Below the pieces are notes generated by a model that was given only the letters and a program-made list of their open reading frames with translations, had not been told where the DNA came from and made no database searches. Source: Thioclava sp. GXIMD4216 (lineage in GTDB: Bacteria > Pseudomonadota > Alphaproteobacteria > Rhodobacterales > Rhodobacteraceae). From it: a stretch of DNA of 64,000 nt. The position numbers and the translations under genes were made by a program. Shown here piece by piece: positions 53,352 to 62,034 of this stretch (its first letter is position 1; each line of letters starts with the position of its first letter). The DNA lies in the NCBI RefSeq assembly GCF_037949285.1, contig NZ_CP149926.1:1281501-1345500 (forward strand), given 5' to 3'.

Positions 53352-53990
53352 ATGCAAAAAGACGCCTATACGCTGATCCTCGAAGCGATTGATGCCGGAA
53401 CCTATAAACCCGGTGACCGTCTTGTTGAATCCGAACTGGCCGAGAGGCTGGGGGTGTCGCGCACGCCGGTGCGTGAGGCGCTGCAACGCCTCGAGACGCA
53501 ATCCATGCTGGCGCGTGACGGACGCTCGCTGATTGTCGCGTCGCTCGACCATAACCAGTTGGCGGAACTCTATACCGTGCGTGCCGAACTCGAGGCGCTG
53601 GCGGCACGGCTGGCGGCGCGGCATGCGGCCCCCGAGGAAGTGCGCGTGATGCAGGCGATGATCGAGGAAGACCATCAGAAACTCGGAGATCCGATCGCGC
53701 TCAGCCGCGCCAATAAGCGGTTCCACCGGCAGATCCATCTGGCCTCGCATAACCGCTATCTGGTGCAACAGCTGGATCTTGTGCATCGGTCGATGGCGCT
53801 GCTGGCGACGACCTCGCTTGCGGCGGAGGGCCGTGGCGAGATCGCGCTTGCCGAACACCAGCGGATTGTCGATGCGATTGCGGCAGGTGACGAGGACGAG
53901 GCAGGGGCCGCGTTGCGCGCACATATCTCGGAGGCCTTCGTGACCCGCCTCAAAAGCGATGCGCGTGCTCATGGCGGGCAGCCGCAGTGA
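53352..53990 (+). CDS. GntR family regulator with FCD domain
   Basis: The 212-residue regulator has the winged HTH KPGDRLVESELAERLGVSRTPVREALQRLETQ and an FCD ligand domain with ELYTVRAELEALAARLAA, NKRFHRQIHLASHN and EHQRIVDAIAAGDEDEA, carrying the metal-binding Asp/His set. It senses an organic acid or similar. Its stop abuts that of the convergent glycosyltransferase (TGATCA). The target is not evident, since no neighbouring operon is obviously catabolic. Confidence 0.9.
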   Translation: MQKDAYTLILEAIDAGTYKPGDRLVESELAERLGVSRTPVREALQRLETQSMLARDGRSLIVASLDHNQLAELYTVRAELEALAARLAARHAAPEEVRVMQAMIEEDHQKLGDPIALSRANKRFHRQIHLASHNRYLVQQLDLVHRSMALLATTSLAAEGRGEIALAEHQRIVDAIAAGDEDEAGAALRAHISEAFVTRLKSDARAHGGQPQ

Positions 53991-55985
53991 TCAACTGATC
54001 CAGGGCGCCCGTTGGGGCCGTGGCGGGGCGGCAATCGGCACCTGTTCCGTCTGGCTGGCGGGCAGGGTGATGTGCAGGTCGAAGATCCCATGCGTGGTCT
54101 TGTCCCAGTAGAAGGGCTTCTGGACCAGTTCATAGATCGCTTTCCATCCTGCAATCGCTCCCAGCGGAAAATACAGATGCATGCTGGGCACCCAAGGGAT
54201 CAGAAACCGGTGGCTTTCGCCGCGGACCGCCCACGCCGCAAGACAGATATTGAGAAGCTCTGCGGTGACGAAAACGGCCACAAGCAGGGTGATCTGGGTG
54301 TCCGAAAGCAGGCTCTGGACGGGATGGGGCAGGCCGAAGACCATCAGCCAGAAGCTCCATAGCAGCGGGGCCAGCACGTATTGCGAAAGCGAGCCGAAGA
54401 ACATCACCTGAAACGCCCAGAAACGGCGCGGCCCGAGATCTTCCATCAGCTTGCGGGGCGAGCGCATATGCACGGCCCAGGTGATCGCATAGCCCTTCAG
54501 CCAGCGCGAACGTTGTTTGACCCAGGGCACCATGCGGCAATTCGCTTCTTCCTGCGTGACGGTCGGCACCAGTTCGGTGCGATATCCCTTGCGGGCCAGA
54601 CGCACCCCGAGATCGGCATCCTCGGTCACATTATGCGCATCCCAGCAGCCAAGCTCTTCCAGCACCTTGCGCCGGAAAAACAGGGTTGTGCCGCCCAAGG
54701 GGACCACAAAGCCAAGCTTGGCAATACCGGGCAGGACCATGCGGAACCATGTCGCATATTCGATGGTAAAACAGCGTGACAGCCAGTTCGTGCGCGGGTT
54801 GTAATAATCGAGAATGCCCTGCAGGCAGACGACTTCCGGCGGCGCTTTGGCAAAGCGGCGCGCAATCATGTGCAGCTGGTCGGGATGGGGCGCATCTTCG
54901 GCATCATAGACACCGATGATGCTGCCACGGCAGAAATTCAGCGCATAATTGAGCGCACGGGGTTTTGTGCGGATGGGCCCGTCGGGCACGGGCAGAACCC
55001 GCATCCAGCGCGGCAGATCGGCCTTGGCCAGTGCATCGCGGGTCACATGATCGTCTTCCTCGACGACAAGCAGCATATCGAGCAGCTCGCGCGGATAATG
55101 CAGCCGCGACATGCGCGCCACCAGTCGCGCGGCAATATCGGGCTCGCGGAACATCGGGACCATGATGGAAATCACCGGGAGGCGGGCGGCAGGAGCTGGC
55201 GTGGTCTGGGGCATGTAGCGCGCGCTCCGTGCCTGCGTGATGCCTGCCCAGAGCTTCAGGGCGGAAGTCAGAACCAAGGTCAGGATGGCCCAGCCCGAGA
55301 GCAGCGCGAAGACAGCCAGAGGCATCAATGTCAGCCCTAATGCGCCCGCAAACAACACGCCGAACAGCCAGGTTGCCGCACGTCGTTCATCGCGCTCGCG
55401 GCAGCTCATCTCGGAGGCAACGCGGGATTCCGCCCGACGAATCATCTGTGTCTTGCGGCGGGCCAGAAGACTGTCGGTAATGGCGCGTTCGGTCGCGATG
55501 GCCATGCGATAGGGGCCGTATTCCTTGGGCAGATCTTTCTGGATGCTGGCAAAGAGGTCGGGATGGGCGCAGGCCAAAAGCGTCACCCCGCCGACGCGCC
55601 GTATCGGAGCGATGACTTTGGTGCAGCAGAATTCCGCCCCGAGCGCATCAATCAGGCGCGGATCTGGTGAGTCGCGCGTCAGATCAATCGGGCTGGCGCC
55701 CCATTGCTGGGCAAGCGCGTGCATCAGCTGGGTCTCCGTGATCCAGCCATGCGCGATCAGGATATCGCCAAGCCGTGCATCCTCGCGCCCCCGTAGCGAG
55801 ACGGCTTTCAGCAGGTCGCCCGGGCTGAGATAGCCCAGATCGACAAGGATCTGCTCCAGCGGCGCGCGGCCCGCCCGTGCCCGCCTTGGCGGCGGTACGC
55901 GGCGCTTCTGGGCCGGTCGCAACAGTCTGAGATCGGACAGGTTGTCCGAAGTGACGGCCTTCTGGCCGTGCAAGGTCGTCTCCAT
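53991..55985 (-). CDS. Glycosyltransferase family 2 protein with N-terminal MshEN domain
   Basis: The 664-residue protein begins with an MshEN/GspE-N-like domain (about 40-190), two motif-like repeats: PLEQILVDLGYLSPGDLLKAV and RLGDILIAHGWITETQLMHALAQQ. Two membrane helices follow (about 205-250), then a processive-type GT2 domain with VVEEDD, VYDAEDAPHPDQ, TEDADLGVRLARKGY and the QxxRW-like KQRSRWLKG, and four or five C-terminal helices. It likely exports or builds a polysaccharide at the inner membrane. MshEN domains bind c-di-GMP in other proteins, so allosteric control is likely. Confidence 0.85.
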   Translation of the reverse strand: METTLHGQKAVTSDNLSDLRLLRPAQKRRVPPPRRARAGRAPLEQILVDLGYLSPGDLLKAVSLRGREDARLGDILIAHGWITETQLMHALAQQWGASPIDLTRDSPDPRLIDALGAEFCCTKVIAPIRRVGGVTLLACAHPDLFASIQKDLPKEYGPYRMAIATERAITDSLLARRKTQMIRRAESRVASEMSCRERDERRAATWLFGVLFAGALGLTLMPLAVFALLSGWAILTLVLTSALKLWAGITQARSARYMPQTTPAPAARLPVISIMVPMFREPDIAARLVARMSRLHYPRELLDMLLVVEEDDHVTRDALAKADLPRWMRVLPVPDGPIRTKPRALNYALNFCRGSIIGVYDAEDAPHPDQLHMIARRFAKAPPEVVCLQGILDYYNPRTNWLSRCFTIEYATWFRMVLPGIAKLGFVVPLGGTTLFFRRKVLEELGCWDAHNVTEDADLGVRLARKGYRTELVPTVTQEEANCRMVPWVKQRSRWLKGYAITWAVHMRSPRKLMEDLGPRRFWAFQVMFFGSLSQYVLAPLLWSFWLMVFGLPHPVQSLLSDTQITLLVAVFVTAELLNICLAAWAVRGESHRFLIPWVPSMHLYFPLGAIAGWKAIYELVQKPFYWDKTTHGIFDLHITLPASQTEQVPIAAPPRPQRAPWIS

Positions 55986-56055
55986 GATTTCGCCCCCAGG
56001 CTAAAACTGGTGACAAGATTTCGCCCAAAAGTTGAATCAATCGTTAACTACAAAT

Positions 56056-56088
56056 AAAAAGGGCGCTTTCTGTTTCCAGAAGGCGCCC
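56056..56088 (-). terminator. Terminator after carA
   Basis: Arms GGGCGCTTTCTG and CAGAAGGCGCCC pair with one wobble. On the minus strand TTTTTATTTG follows. It lies 28 bases past the carA stop. Confidence 0.88.
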
Positions 56089-56115
56089 CAGAAGCTGTGG
56101 ATAACTCTGTGGGAA

Positions 56116-57267
56116 TTATTTCATCGCGGCGATGAAGCGGTCGAACAGATAGTAGCTGTCCATCGGACCCGGGCTGGCTTCGGGGTGGTATTGCACGGAG
56201 AAGACCGGACGATCTTCCATTGCAATCCCGCAATTCGACCCGTCGAACAGCGACACATGGGTTTCCTTCACGCCGGCAGGCAGCGTCTGGCTGTCCACAG
56301 CGAAACCGTGGTTCATCGAGGTAATCTCGACCTTGTTGGTGGTCAGGTCTTTCACGGGGTGGTTCGCGCCGTGATGGCCGTGGTTCATCTTGATGGTTTT
56401 GGCACCCAAAGCAAGTGCAAGCATCTGGTGACCAAGGCAAATTCCGAATACCGGCAGATCCTTTTTCAGGATTTCCTGAATCATCGGCACGGCATATTTG
56501 CCGGTCGCCGCAGGGTCGCCCGGTCCGTTCGACAGGAAGACACCATCGGGGTTGAGCGCCAGAACGTCTTCCGCCGTCGCCGTCGCCGGAAGCACCGTTA
56601 CATCGGCCCCGGCCGAGGCGAGGCAGCGCAGGATATTGCGCTTGGCGCCGAAATCGATGGCAACCACTTTCTTGCCTTCTTCGCTGCGCGGCTTGTAGCC
56701 GTCGGGCCATGCCCAACGCATTTCGTTCCAGCGATAGGATTGTGCACAAGTCACATCCTTGGCCAGATCCAGACCGACCAGACCGGACCACTCGCGGGCC
56801 TTTTTGATCAGCGCTTCAATGTCGAATTCACCGTTCGGGTTATGGGCAATCGCCACATTCGGGGCGCCCAGCTGGCGAATCGCACGGGTCAGGCGGCGGG
56901 TATCGATGCCGCCCACGCCAATGCGGTTGCGCTTTTCGAGCCATTCGACAAGGTTCGAGGTGGCGCGCCAGCTTGACGGCTCGGTGGGGTCCCATTTGAC
57001 GACCATACCGGCAGCAACCGGATCTTGGGTTTCGTCATCTTCGGGGTTCACCCCCACATTGCCGACATGCGGGAAAGTAAAGGTAACGACCTGACCGGCG
57101 TAAGAAGGGTCGGTCATGATTTCTTGATAACCGGTCATGGCGGTGTTGAACACCAGTTCCGCGACGGTCTCGCCGGTGGCACCGAAGCCTTTCCCGTAGA
57201 ACAATTGTCCGTCCGCCAGCGCGATCAGCGCGGTGGGTTTTTCGGATGACTGGTGGCTTGCAGGCAT
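56116..57267 (-). CDS. carA: Carbamoyl-phosphate synthase small subunit
   Basis: The 383-residue glutaminase subunit has the N-terminal domain (VAELVFNTAMTGYQEIMTDPSYAGQ) and the class I amidotransferase with FLSNGPGDP, nucleophile Cys near residue 277 in GICLGHQM and the His/Glu of QYHPEASPGP. It supplies ammonia to CarB for arginine and pyrimidine synthesis; carB is not next to it. It is a single-gene unit with its own terminator. Confidence 0.95.
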   Translation of the reverse strand: MPASHQSSEKPTALIALADGQLFYGKGFGATGETVAELVFNTAMTGYQEIMTDPSYAGQVVTFTFPHVGNVGVNPEDDETQDPVAAGMVVKWDPTEPSSWRATSNLVEWLEKRNRIGVGGIDTRRLTRAIRQLGAPNVAIAHNPNGEFDIEALIKKAREWSGLVGLDLAKDVTCAQSYRWNEMRWAWPDGYKPRSEEGKKVVAIDFGAKRNILRCLASAGADVTVLPATATAEDVLALNPDGVFLSNGPGDPAATGKYAVPMIQEILKKDLPVFGICLGHQMLALALGAKTIKMNHGHHGANHPVKDLTTNKVEITSMNHGFAVDSQTLPAGVKETHVSLFDGSNCGIAMEDRPVFSVQYHPEASPGPMDSYYLFDRFIAAMK

Positions 57268-57434
57268 GGCGCGACTCCCCGGGGCAAAATCTGCCGGAAC
57301 CTACGAGGGTAGGCGGCAATGGTCAAGGCCCGATATTGAAAACATTATTTCCAACAAATACAGAGGTTTAGTGATGTTGTGCCTTGGCCGGAGACGGAGT
57401 ATCCTATGCTCTTCCATTAACGAGGGGTTTCACC

Positions 57435-57896
57435 GTGGATATGCGCGCAAAAATCAACGCAGCCTTGAAAGAGGCCATGCGCGAGAAGGATCAGGGGCGG
57501 CTTTCGACGCTCCGTCTGGTGAATGCGGCCATCAAGGATCGTGAAATTGCGATGCGGGGCAGCAATGAAGAACATGAGATCAACGACAGCGATGTCATGC
57601 AGATTCTCGGCAAGATGGTGAAGCAACGCCATGAAAGCGCGCGGGCCTATGAAGAGGGCGGGCGGCTGGAACTGGCCGAGCAGGAACTGTCCGAGATCAA
57701 GATATTGGAAACGTTCCTGCCGCGCCAGTTGACCGATGACGAGGTCAAGGCGGCGATCGATGCCGCGATTGCCGCGATTGATGCGCAGTCGATCCGCGAC
57801 ATGGGCCGTGTGATGGCGGTTCTGAAAGAAAAATATACCGGCCAGATGGATTTCGCCTCTGTCGGTCCGCGTGTCAAAGATCGCCTTTCGATCTGA
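57435..57896 (+). CDS. GatB/YqeY domain protein
   Basis: The 153-residue protein is a stand-alone YqeY domain: INAALKEAMREKDQGRLSTLRLVNAAIKDREI and ESARAYEEGGRLELAEQELSEIKILETFLPRQLTDDEV. Its relation to GatB suggests a tRNA-linked function, unproven. I choose the GTG at 57435, with GAGGGG 7 nt upstream, over an ATG at 57441 and the frame's first ATG at 57384. Confidence 0.9.
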   Translation: MDMRAKINAALKEAMREKDQGRLSTLRLVNAAIKDREIAMRGSNEEHEINDSDVMQILGKMVKQRHESARAYEEGGRLELAEQELSEIKILETFLPRQLTDDEVKAAIDAAIAAIDAQSIRDMGRVMAVLKEKYTGQMDFASVGPRVKDRLSI

Positions 57897-57919
57897 GACG
57901 TGACAGGGCATAGCGAAAG

Positions 57920-57945
57920 ATGGCGGCCTGGCCGCCATTTTTTAT
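57920..57945 (+). terminator. Terminator after the YqeY-like gene
   Basis: Arms ATGGCGGC and GCCGCCAT around CTG, followed by six T. It lies 24 bases past the stop codon. Confidence 0.9.
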
Positions 57946-58056
57946 GCGCTGGCGACCTGTGTCCGGCAAGAAATGGCCTATCCTTGCGGTTGAGCGGGAA
58001 CGCATCTTTAATCCTTTCATTGGCATTCTTTAATCGGAATCCGAAAGGGGTGAAGA

Positions 58057-58236
58057 ATGGAAAAGCTCTCTGTTTCGCATGCGCGCGCGGCATCGGCTGC
58101 TTTGGCGGCACGGCGTGGTCAGCGTCAGGTTCATGACCTGCGCGGTATTTCACGCGATATGTATGACCAACTGACATTGGGCGAGCTGGAAGAGATGGCA
58201 CAATCCGTCTCGGTGCGGGGGATGTCCGATATCTAG
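58057..58236 (+). CDS. Small basic-then-acidic protein of 59 residues, unrecognised
   Basis: The frame starts MEKLSVSHARAASAALAARR, then GQRQVHDLRGISRDMYDQL, and ends TLGELEEMAQSVSVRGMSDI. It has an Arg-rich amphipathic first half and an acidic second half. AAAGGGG 6 nt before the ATG is a good ribosome-binding site, and codon use looks like the neighbours. I recognise no family. It lies in the gap between the YqeY-like gene and the lipoprotein gene. Confidence 0.6.
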   Translation: MEKLSVSHARAASAALAARRGQRQVHDLRGISRDMYDQLTLGELEEMAQSVSVRGMSDI

Positions 58237-58353
58237 AGCGTCGTAATGGGCGGAAATCCACAAAGCGAAAGGTGACTTTCGAAGCCGTAATTTGCCTTCG
58301 GCGCGCGCGCTGCCCACATCCATGTCTTTGTTCATTACGAGATATGGGGTGCT

Positions 58354-58767
58354 ATGACCGGCTTTGGACATCTGAAAACCGGAATTTTCTGTCTGGCAGG
58401 GCTGATCGTTTCGGGCTGTAACACGTCGCTCGGGCAGGTCAAACAGGCAATGCCGGAGCGCGAGTTCCTGTCTTTTGCCAGCCAGTCGGGCGGTGCGTTC
58501 ACCTATGCCTGTGCGCGCGGCGCAACCGAGGCCGATACAAGATCGCGCGGGCAGAAGGCGCATCTGGCCTATGAGCACAAGATGGCTTCTTACGGGCCGA
58601 CATTCGCCAAAACACTGGTTTCGGTTCTGGATTCTGGCGTATCGGATGCGGCGACATTGGAGGCAACCGTGAACGGCACATCAGACCGCTGGGCACGTTC
58701 GGCGGCATTGGAAGTGGAACGCCAATATAGATGTCTGCCGGTCGGGCCGAACCGGAGCAGCTCTTAA
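58354..58767 (+). CDS. Probable small lipoprotein, unrecognised
   Basis: The 137-residue protein has a hydrophobic N-terminal segment (GIFCLAGLIVSGC) ending in a lipobox-like VSGC, so Cys22 should be lipidated and the product anchored to a membrane, in the periplasm. The rest is soluble with two more cysteines (YACARG and YRCLPVG), which could form a disulfide. No family is recognised. Its last four bases overlap the convergent oxidase gene. Confidence 0.65.
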   Translation: MTGFGHLKTGIFCLAGLIVSGCNTSLGQVKQAMPEREFLSFASQSGGAFTYACARGATEADTRSRGQKAHLAYEHKMASYGPTFAKTLVSVLDSGVSDAATLEATVNGTSDRWARSAALEVERQYRCLPVGPNRSSS

Positions 58768-60314
58768 ACCGGCCGTTCGAAGTTATGCGGCGGCGGCGGA
58801 GAGGGGAGCGTCCATTCGGCGGTCATGCCCTCCTGCACGCCCTCCTGCATGGCAGCAGGGACGCGCCGCCCTGCCAGAACCGTCCACAGGATGATGCCCA
58901 GGAACAGCAAGAAGGAAAAGAACGACAGGAACGCTCCGATCGACGAGAGCTGGTTGAGCAGGGCGAACTGGTCCGGATAATCCAGAATGCGGCGGGGCAT
59001 ACCCTCTTGGCCCAGGATTTGCTGCGGGAAGAATGTCAGGTTCGTTCCCAGAAACATCAGCCAGAAATGCAGTTGTCCGGCCCATTCCGGATAGTTGCGG
59101 CCCGACATTTTTCCGATCCAGAAATAGAGGCCGCCGAAAAGGGCGAAAATCGCCCCGAGGCTCATGACATAATGCGAATGCGCGACCACGAAATAGGTGC
59201 CCGCATGGTTGATATCGACCGGAGCGCCGCTGATCAGCAGCCCGCTCAGTCCGCCCATGACAAAGAGGAAGATGAAGCCAAGCGCCCAGAGAAGCGGGGT
59301 CCGCCAATGCGGGCGCGCCTGCGCCAGTGTCATGATCCATGAAAACAGGATGACCAGTGTTGGCAGGCCGACAATGGTGGCGGCCAGTGTGAAGCCGCTA
59401 TCCTTGCCTGCCATCAGCCCACGGGTGAACATGTAATGCGCCCATGTGGCAAAACCGAGCAGGCCGATAGCCAGCATCGCATAAATCGTGACTTTCTGGG
59501 CGTAAAGCGGGCGCCCCGAGAAGGTGGAGATGATCTGCGAGATAATCCCGAAGCCCGGTAGAATGATGATGTAGATCTCGGGATGGCTGAAAAACCACAG
59601 GATCTGCCGGTAGAATTCGGGGTCATCCTCGTGGATCGCATGCCGGTAGCTCGGGTCGAGCATCATGGTTATCGCTCCGGCCAGCACGGGCAGCGTGCAC
59701 AGCACGAGGGCGGCTGTCACAAGGATCGACCATGCAAAAGGCGATGCGTCATGCAGCGTCACGCCGGGGCCGCGCATATTGAGAAAGCTGGTAATCATGT
59801 TGATCGCGGTCAGGATCGTCGAGATCCCCATCACGAACAGCGCCGCAATGGCCACCGGCACGGTATGGGCCGAAAACAGCGCGCCGATGCCCATGATGCA
59901 GGCCAGAACATATAGCTGGTAGGCGCTGCGGTTCAGGCGCGGAAACGCCAGTTCGGGTGCGCGCAGATGCAGCGGCAAGAGATAGGAGCCGAAACCGGCA
60001 AAAAGGCCCGGGATGGCGACAAAGAACATCATCAGCACCCCATGCGAGGCGGTCAGCACATCCCAAAGCGCACTGTTGGCGGAACAGGGGGCCTGCGTCG
60101 GCCAGAGCCGCGCGCCCTCGGCGCACAGATATTGCACGCCCGGTTCCATTAGCTCGAGCCGCATATAAACGGTCACCACCACCGAAATCAGCCCGACAAG
60201 AGCCGCAGTCACCAGATAGAGCAGACCGATCGTCTTGTGGTCGCTTGATCCGCCGGTCTGCGTGCCCTTCTGGCCATCTGTCGCGGGCAGGCTGCTGGCA
60301 TCGGGTCGGGGCAT
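58764..60314 (-). CDS. Divergent cytochrome c oxidase subunit I (aa3-type) homologue
   Basis: The 516-residue protein aligns along its length with Paracoccus-type CtaD. Haem ligands His91, His379 and His381 are kept, as are His244 and Tyr248 of FSHPEIYI and the MPRRILDYP region. But the CuB pair HH reads HY (His293-Tyr294, WAHYMFTRG), the K-channel lysine is Ile322 (PTLVILFSW), the D-channel Asp is Glu121 (APELAFPR), and about 30 residues with the GWVLYPPLS loop are missing. Subunits II and III are not nearby. The start at 60314 has GAGGAGAG 5 nt before it. It may be a non-oxidase paralogue. Confidence 0.85.
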   Translation of the reverse strand: MPRPDASSLPATDGQKGTQTGGSSDHKTIGLLYLVTAALVGLISVVVTVYMRLELMEPGVQYLCAEGARLWPTQAPCSANSALWDVLTASHGVLMMFFVAIPGLFAGFGSYLLPLHLRAPELAFPRLNRSAYQLYVLACIMGIGALFSAHTVPVAIAALFVMGISTILTAINMITSFLNMRGPGVTLHDASPFAWSILVTAALVLCTLPVLAGAITMMLDPSYRHAIHEDDPEFYRQILWFFSHPEIYIIILPGFGIISQIISTFSGRPLYAQKVTIYAMLAIGLLGFATWAHYMFTRGLMAGKDSGFTLAATIVGLPTLVILFSWIMTLAQARPHWRTPLLWALGFIFLFVMGGLSGLLISGAPVDINHAGTYFVVAHSHYVMSLGAIFALFGGLYFWIGKMSGRNYPEWAGQLHFWLMFLGTNLTFFPQQILGQEGMPRRILDYPDQFALLNQLSSIGAFLSFFSFLLFLGIILWTVLAGRRVPAAMQEGVQEGMTAEWTLPSPPPPHNFERPV

Positions 60315-60375
60315 GGCGTCTCTCCTCTGGGCCGTGCGGGGCCGGATCGCGCCCCGCATACAATCAATCCCTGCC

Positions 60376-60407
60376 AAAGGAAATGCCCGCCAAAGGCTGG
60401 CGGGCAT
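60376..60407 (-). terminator. Terminator between cytochrome c and the oxidase gene
   Basis: Perfect arms ATGCCCGCCA and TGGCGGGCAT around five bases, followed on the minus strand by TTTCCTTT. It should cut most readthrough from the cytochrome into the oxidase homologue. Confidence 0.8.
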
Positions 60408-60436
60408 GTTCATCGGCTGACATCTCTGTGGCGGGC

Positions 60437-60847
60437 TTATTTGGCCACGGATTCCAGATAGGCGGCAATATCGCCCTGACCTTTCTTGGCTTTGAAGGTC
60501 ATGCCCGAACGCGCGGCCTTGTCGCCGGTTTTCTCCTCAAGCCAGGCATTGGGGTCGGTGATATAGGCTTCGAGCTCTTCCTTGGTCCAGACAGCGCCGG
60601 TCGCGCCGACGGCCTTGATCGAATCCTTGTATTTGAACCCTTCAAGGCTGCCCACCTGACGTCCGATCACGCCATAGAGGTTGGGGCCGACCTTGCCCCC
60701 CTTGACGATGGCTGTGCCGTCGGGGGCCACGATGGCGTGGCAGGCTTTGCAGGCACGGAACTCTTTTTCGCCTTTGGCGGCATCCTGCGCGAAAGCAGGG
60801 GCGGCAAGGGTGACTGCGGTGAGTGTGGCAAACAGGCTAATCTTCAT
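60437..60847 (-). CDS. Periplasmic cytochrome c2/c550
   Basis: The 136-residue protein has a signal peptide (MKISLFATLTAVTLAAPAFA, cut before QDAAKG) and a single class I haem site CKACH (Cys33, Cys36, His37), with GPNLYGVIGR and a Met ligand in RSGMTFKAKK. This is the c2/c550 pattern of Rhodobacter and Paracoccus, the carrier from bc1 to the oxidase or reaction centre. In Paracoccus denitrificans cycA stands beside ctaDI, so the place is conserved. Confidence 0.9.
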   Translation of the reverse strand: MKISLFATLTAVTLAAPAFAQDAAKGEKEFRACKACHAIVAPDGTAIVKGGKVGPNLYGVIGRQVGSLEGFKYKDSIKAVGATGAVWTKEELEAYITDPNAWLEEKTGDKAARSGMTFKAKKGQGDIAAYLESVAK

Positions 60848-60965
60848 CGCTATTTCCTCGTTCGAACAGGTGGTTCTTTCCCGAACCGATCCGGACCTGC
60901 CTCCCGCAGGCCCAAATGCGCTTGGGGCGACTGTATCATGCCTGTAAAAAGGCTGTTACGGGATT

Positions 60966-61634
60966 TTAGTCCTGCTCCACAGGACTTTCGTCGAAAATCT
61001 CGTTGAAATGGGCCATGAGCGCGGCGTCCAGATCGCCCATTTCCACCGGCAGCCCCAGATCGACAAGGCTGGTCACCCCGTGATCCTTGATCCCGCAGGG
61101 CACGATTCCGGTGAAATGCTCCAGATCGGGTTCGACATTGATCGAGATGCCGTGAAAGCTGACCCATTTGCGCAGCTTGACCCCGATGGCGGCGATCTTG
61201 TCCTCGGCCAGCGCGCCGTCGATGCCGCGCGGGCGGTCGGGGCGCTCGACCCAGACGCCGACCCGGCCTTCGCGAATCTCGCCCTTGACGTTGAAATCCG
61301 CCAGCGCCGAGATCACCCAGTCTTCCAGCTTCTTGACAAAGCCGCGCACGTCGCGCCCGCGTTTGTTAAGGTCCAGCATGACATAGGCGATGCGTTGGCC
61401 CGGCCCGTGATAGGTATATTGCCCGCCACGTCCTGCCTCGAAAACCGGAAAGCGGTCGGGGTCCACCAGATCTTTCCGCTGCGCGGATGTGCCTGCCGTA
61501 TAAAGGGGCGGGTGCTCGAGAAGCCAGATCGCTTCCTCTGCCTCACCGGCATGAATCGCGGCGACCCGCGCTTCCATGAAGGCAAGGGCCTCTTCATAGG
61601 GAACGGGCTGATCTGCGTGAATCCATTCGACCAT
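60966..61634 (-). CDS. lipB: Lipoyl(octanoyl) transferase
   Basis: The 222-residue enzyme transfers octanoyl groups from acyl carrier protein to lipoyl domains. Catalytic Cys lies in TGIVPCGI and the lysine in [20 protein letters not shown], and the conserved [21 protein letters not shown] is intact. The start at 61634 fits the family; the frame is open to 61685. It is a single-gene unit. Confidence 0.95.
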   Translation of the reverse strand: MVEWIHADQPVPYEEALAFMEARVAAIHAGEAEEAIWLLEHPPLYTAGTSAQRKDLVDPDRFPVFEAGRGGQYTYHGPGQRIAYVMLDLNKRGRDVRGFVKKLEDWVISALADFNVKGEIREGRVGVWVERPDRPRGIDGALAEDKIAAIGVKLRKWVSFHGISINVEPDLEHFTGIVPCGIKDHGVTSLVDLGLPVEMGDLDAALMAHFNEIFDESPVEQD

Positions 61635-61810
61635 GGCATCCTCCGATATTTCCCCTGATGTCGCGCTTTCGGGCCTTGGATGCAAGGGCAGAACGCCTTG
61701 CGCAAAAGGCCCATCGCGCAGGGATCAAAGAAAAAATCCGGCAAACGCATTTTTCCTCTTTTCAAGCTCGCAGACAGCCGCTAGATAGCCCTCACCAAGC
61801 CAGAGACAGT

Positions 61811-61897
61811 GCGGTCGTGGCGGAATTGGTAGACGCGCAGCGTTGAGGTCGCTGTGGGGTAACTCCCGTGGAAGTTCGAGTCTTCTCGACCGCACCA
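61811..61897 (+). tRNA. tRNA-Leu(GAG)
   Basis: Plus-strand cloverleaf with acceptor GCGGTCG/CGACCGC, anticodon stem CAGCG/CGCTG around loop TTGAGGT (anticodon GAG), a long variable arm as usual for Leu, T loop TTCGAGT and encoded ACCA. Confidence 0.95.
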
Positions 61898-61914
61898 TTC
61901 TCCGGATGGAGAGC

Positions 61915-61937
61915 AAAGCCCCTAGCGGGGCTTTTTG
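61915..61937 (+). terminator. Terminator after tRNA-Leu
   Basis: Arms AAAGCCCC and GGGGCTTT around TAGC, followed by TTG CTTTT. It lies 17 bases past the tRNA. Confidence 0.9.
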
Positions 61938-62000
61938 CTTTTGGGGTCTTGGAGTTTTTCGGGCTTTCGAGTTTCCAGAGTTTCCAACCCCATGCGGCAT

Positions 62001-62024
62001 GAAAAACGCGGCCCTTGGGCCGCG
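62001..62024 (-). terminator. Terminator after the aminopeptidase P gene
   Basis: Arms CGCGGCCC and GGGCCGCG around TT, followed on the minus strand by TTTTTC. It lies ten bases past the stop. Confidence 0.85.
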
Positions 62025-62034
62025 CTGTGTCAGG

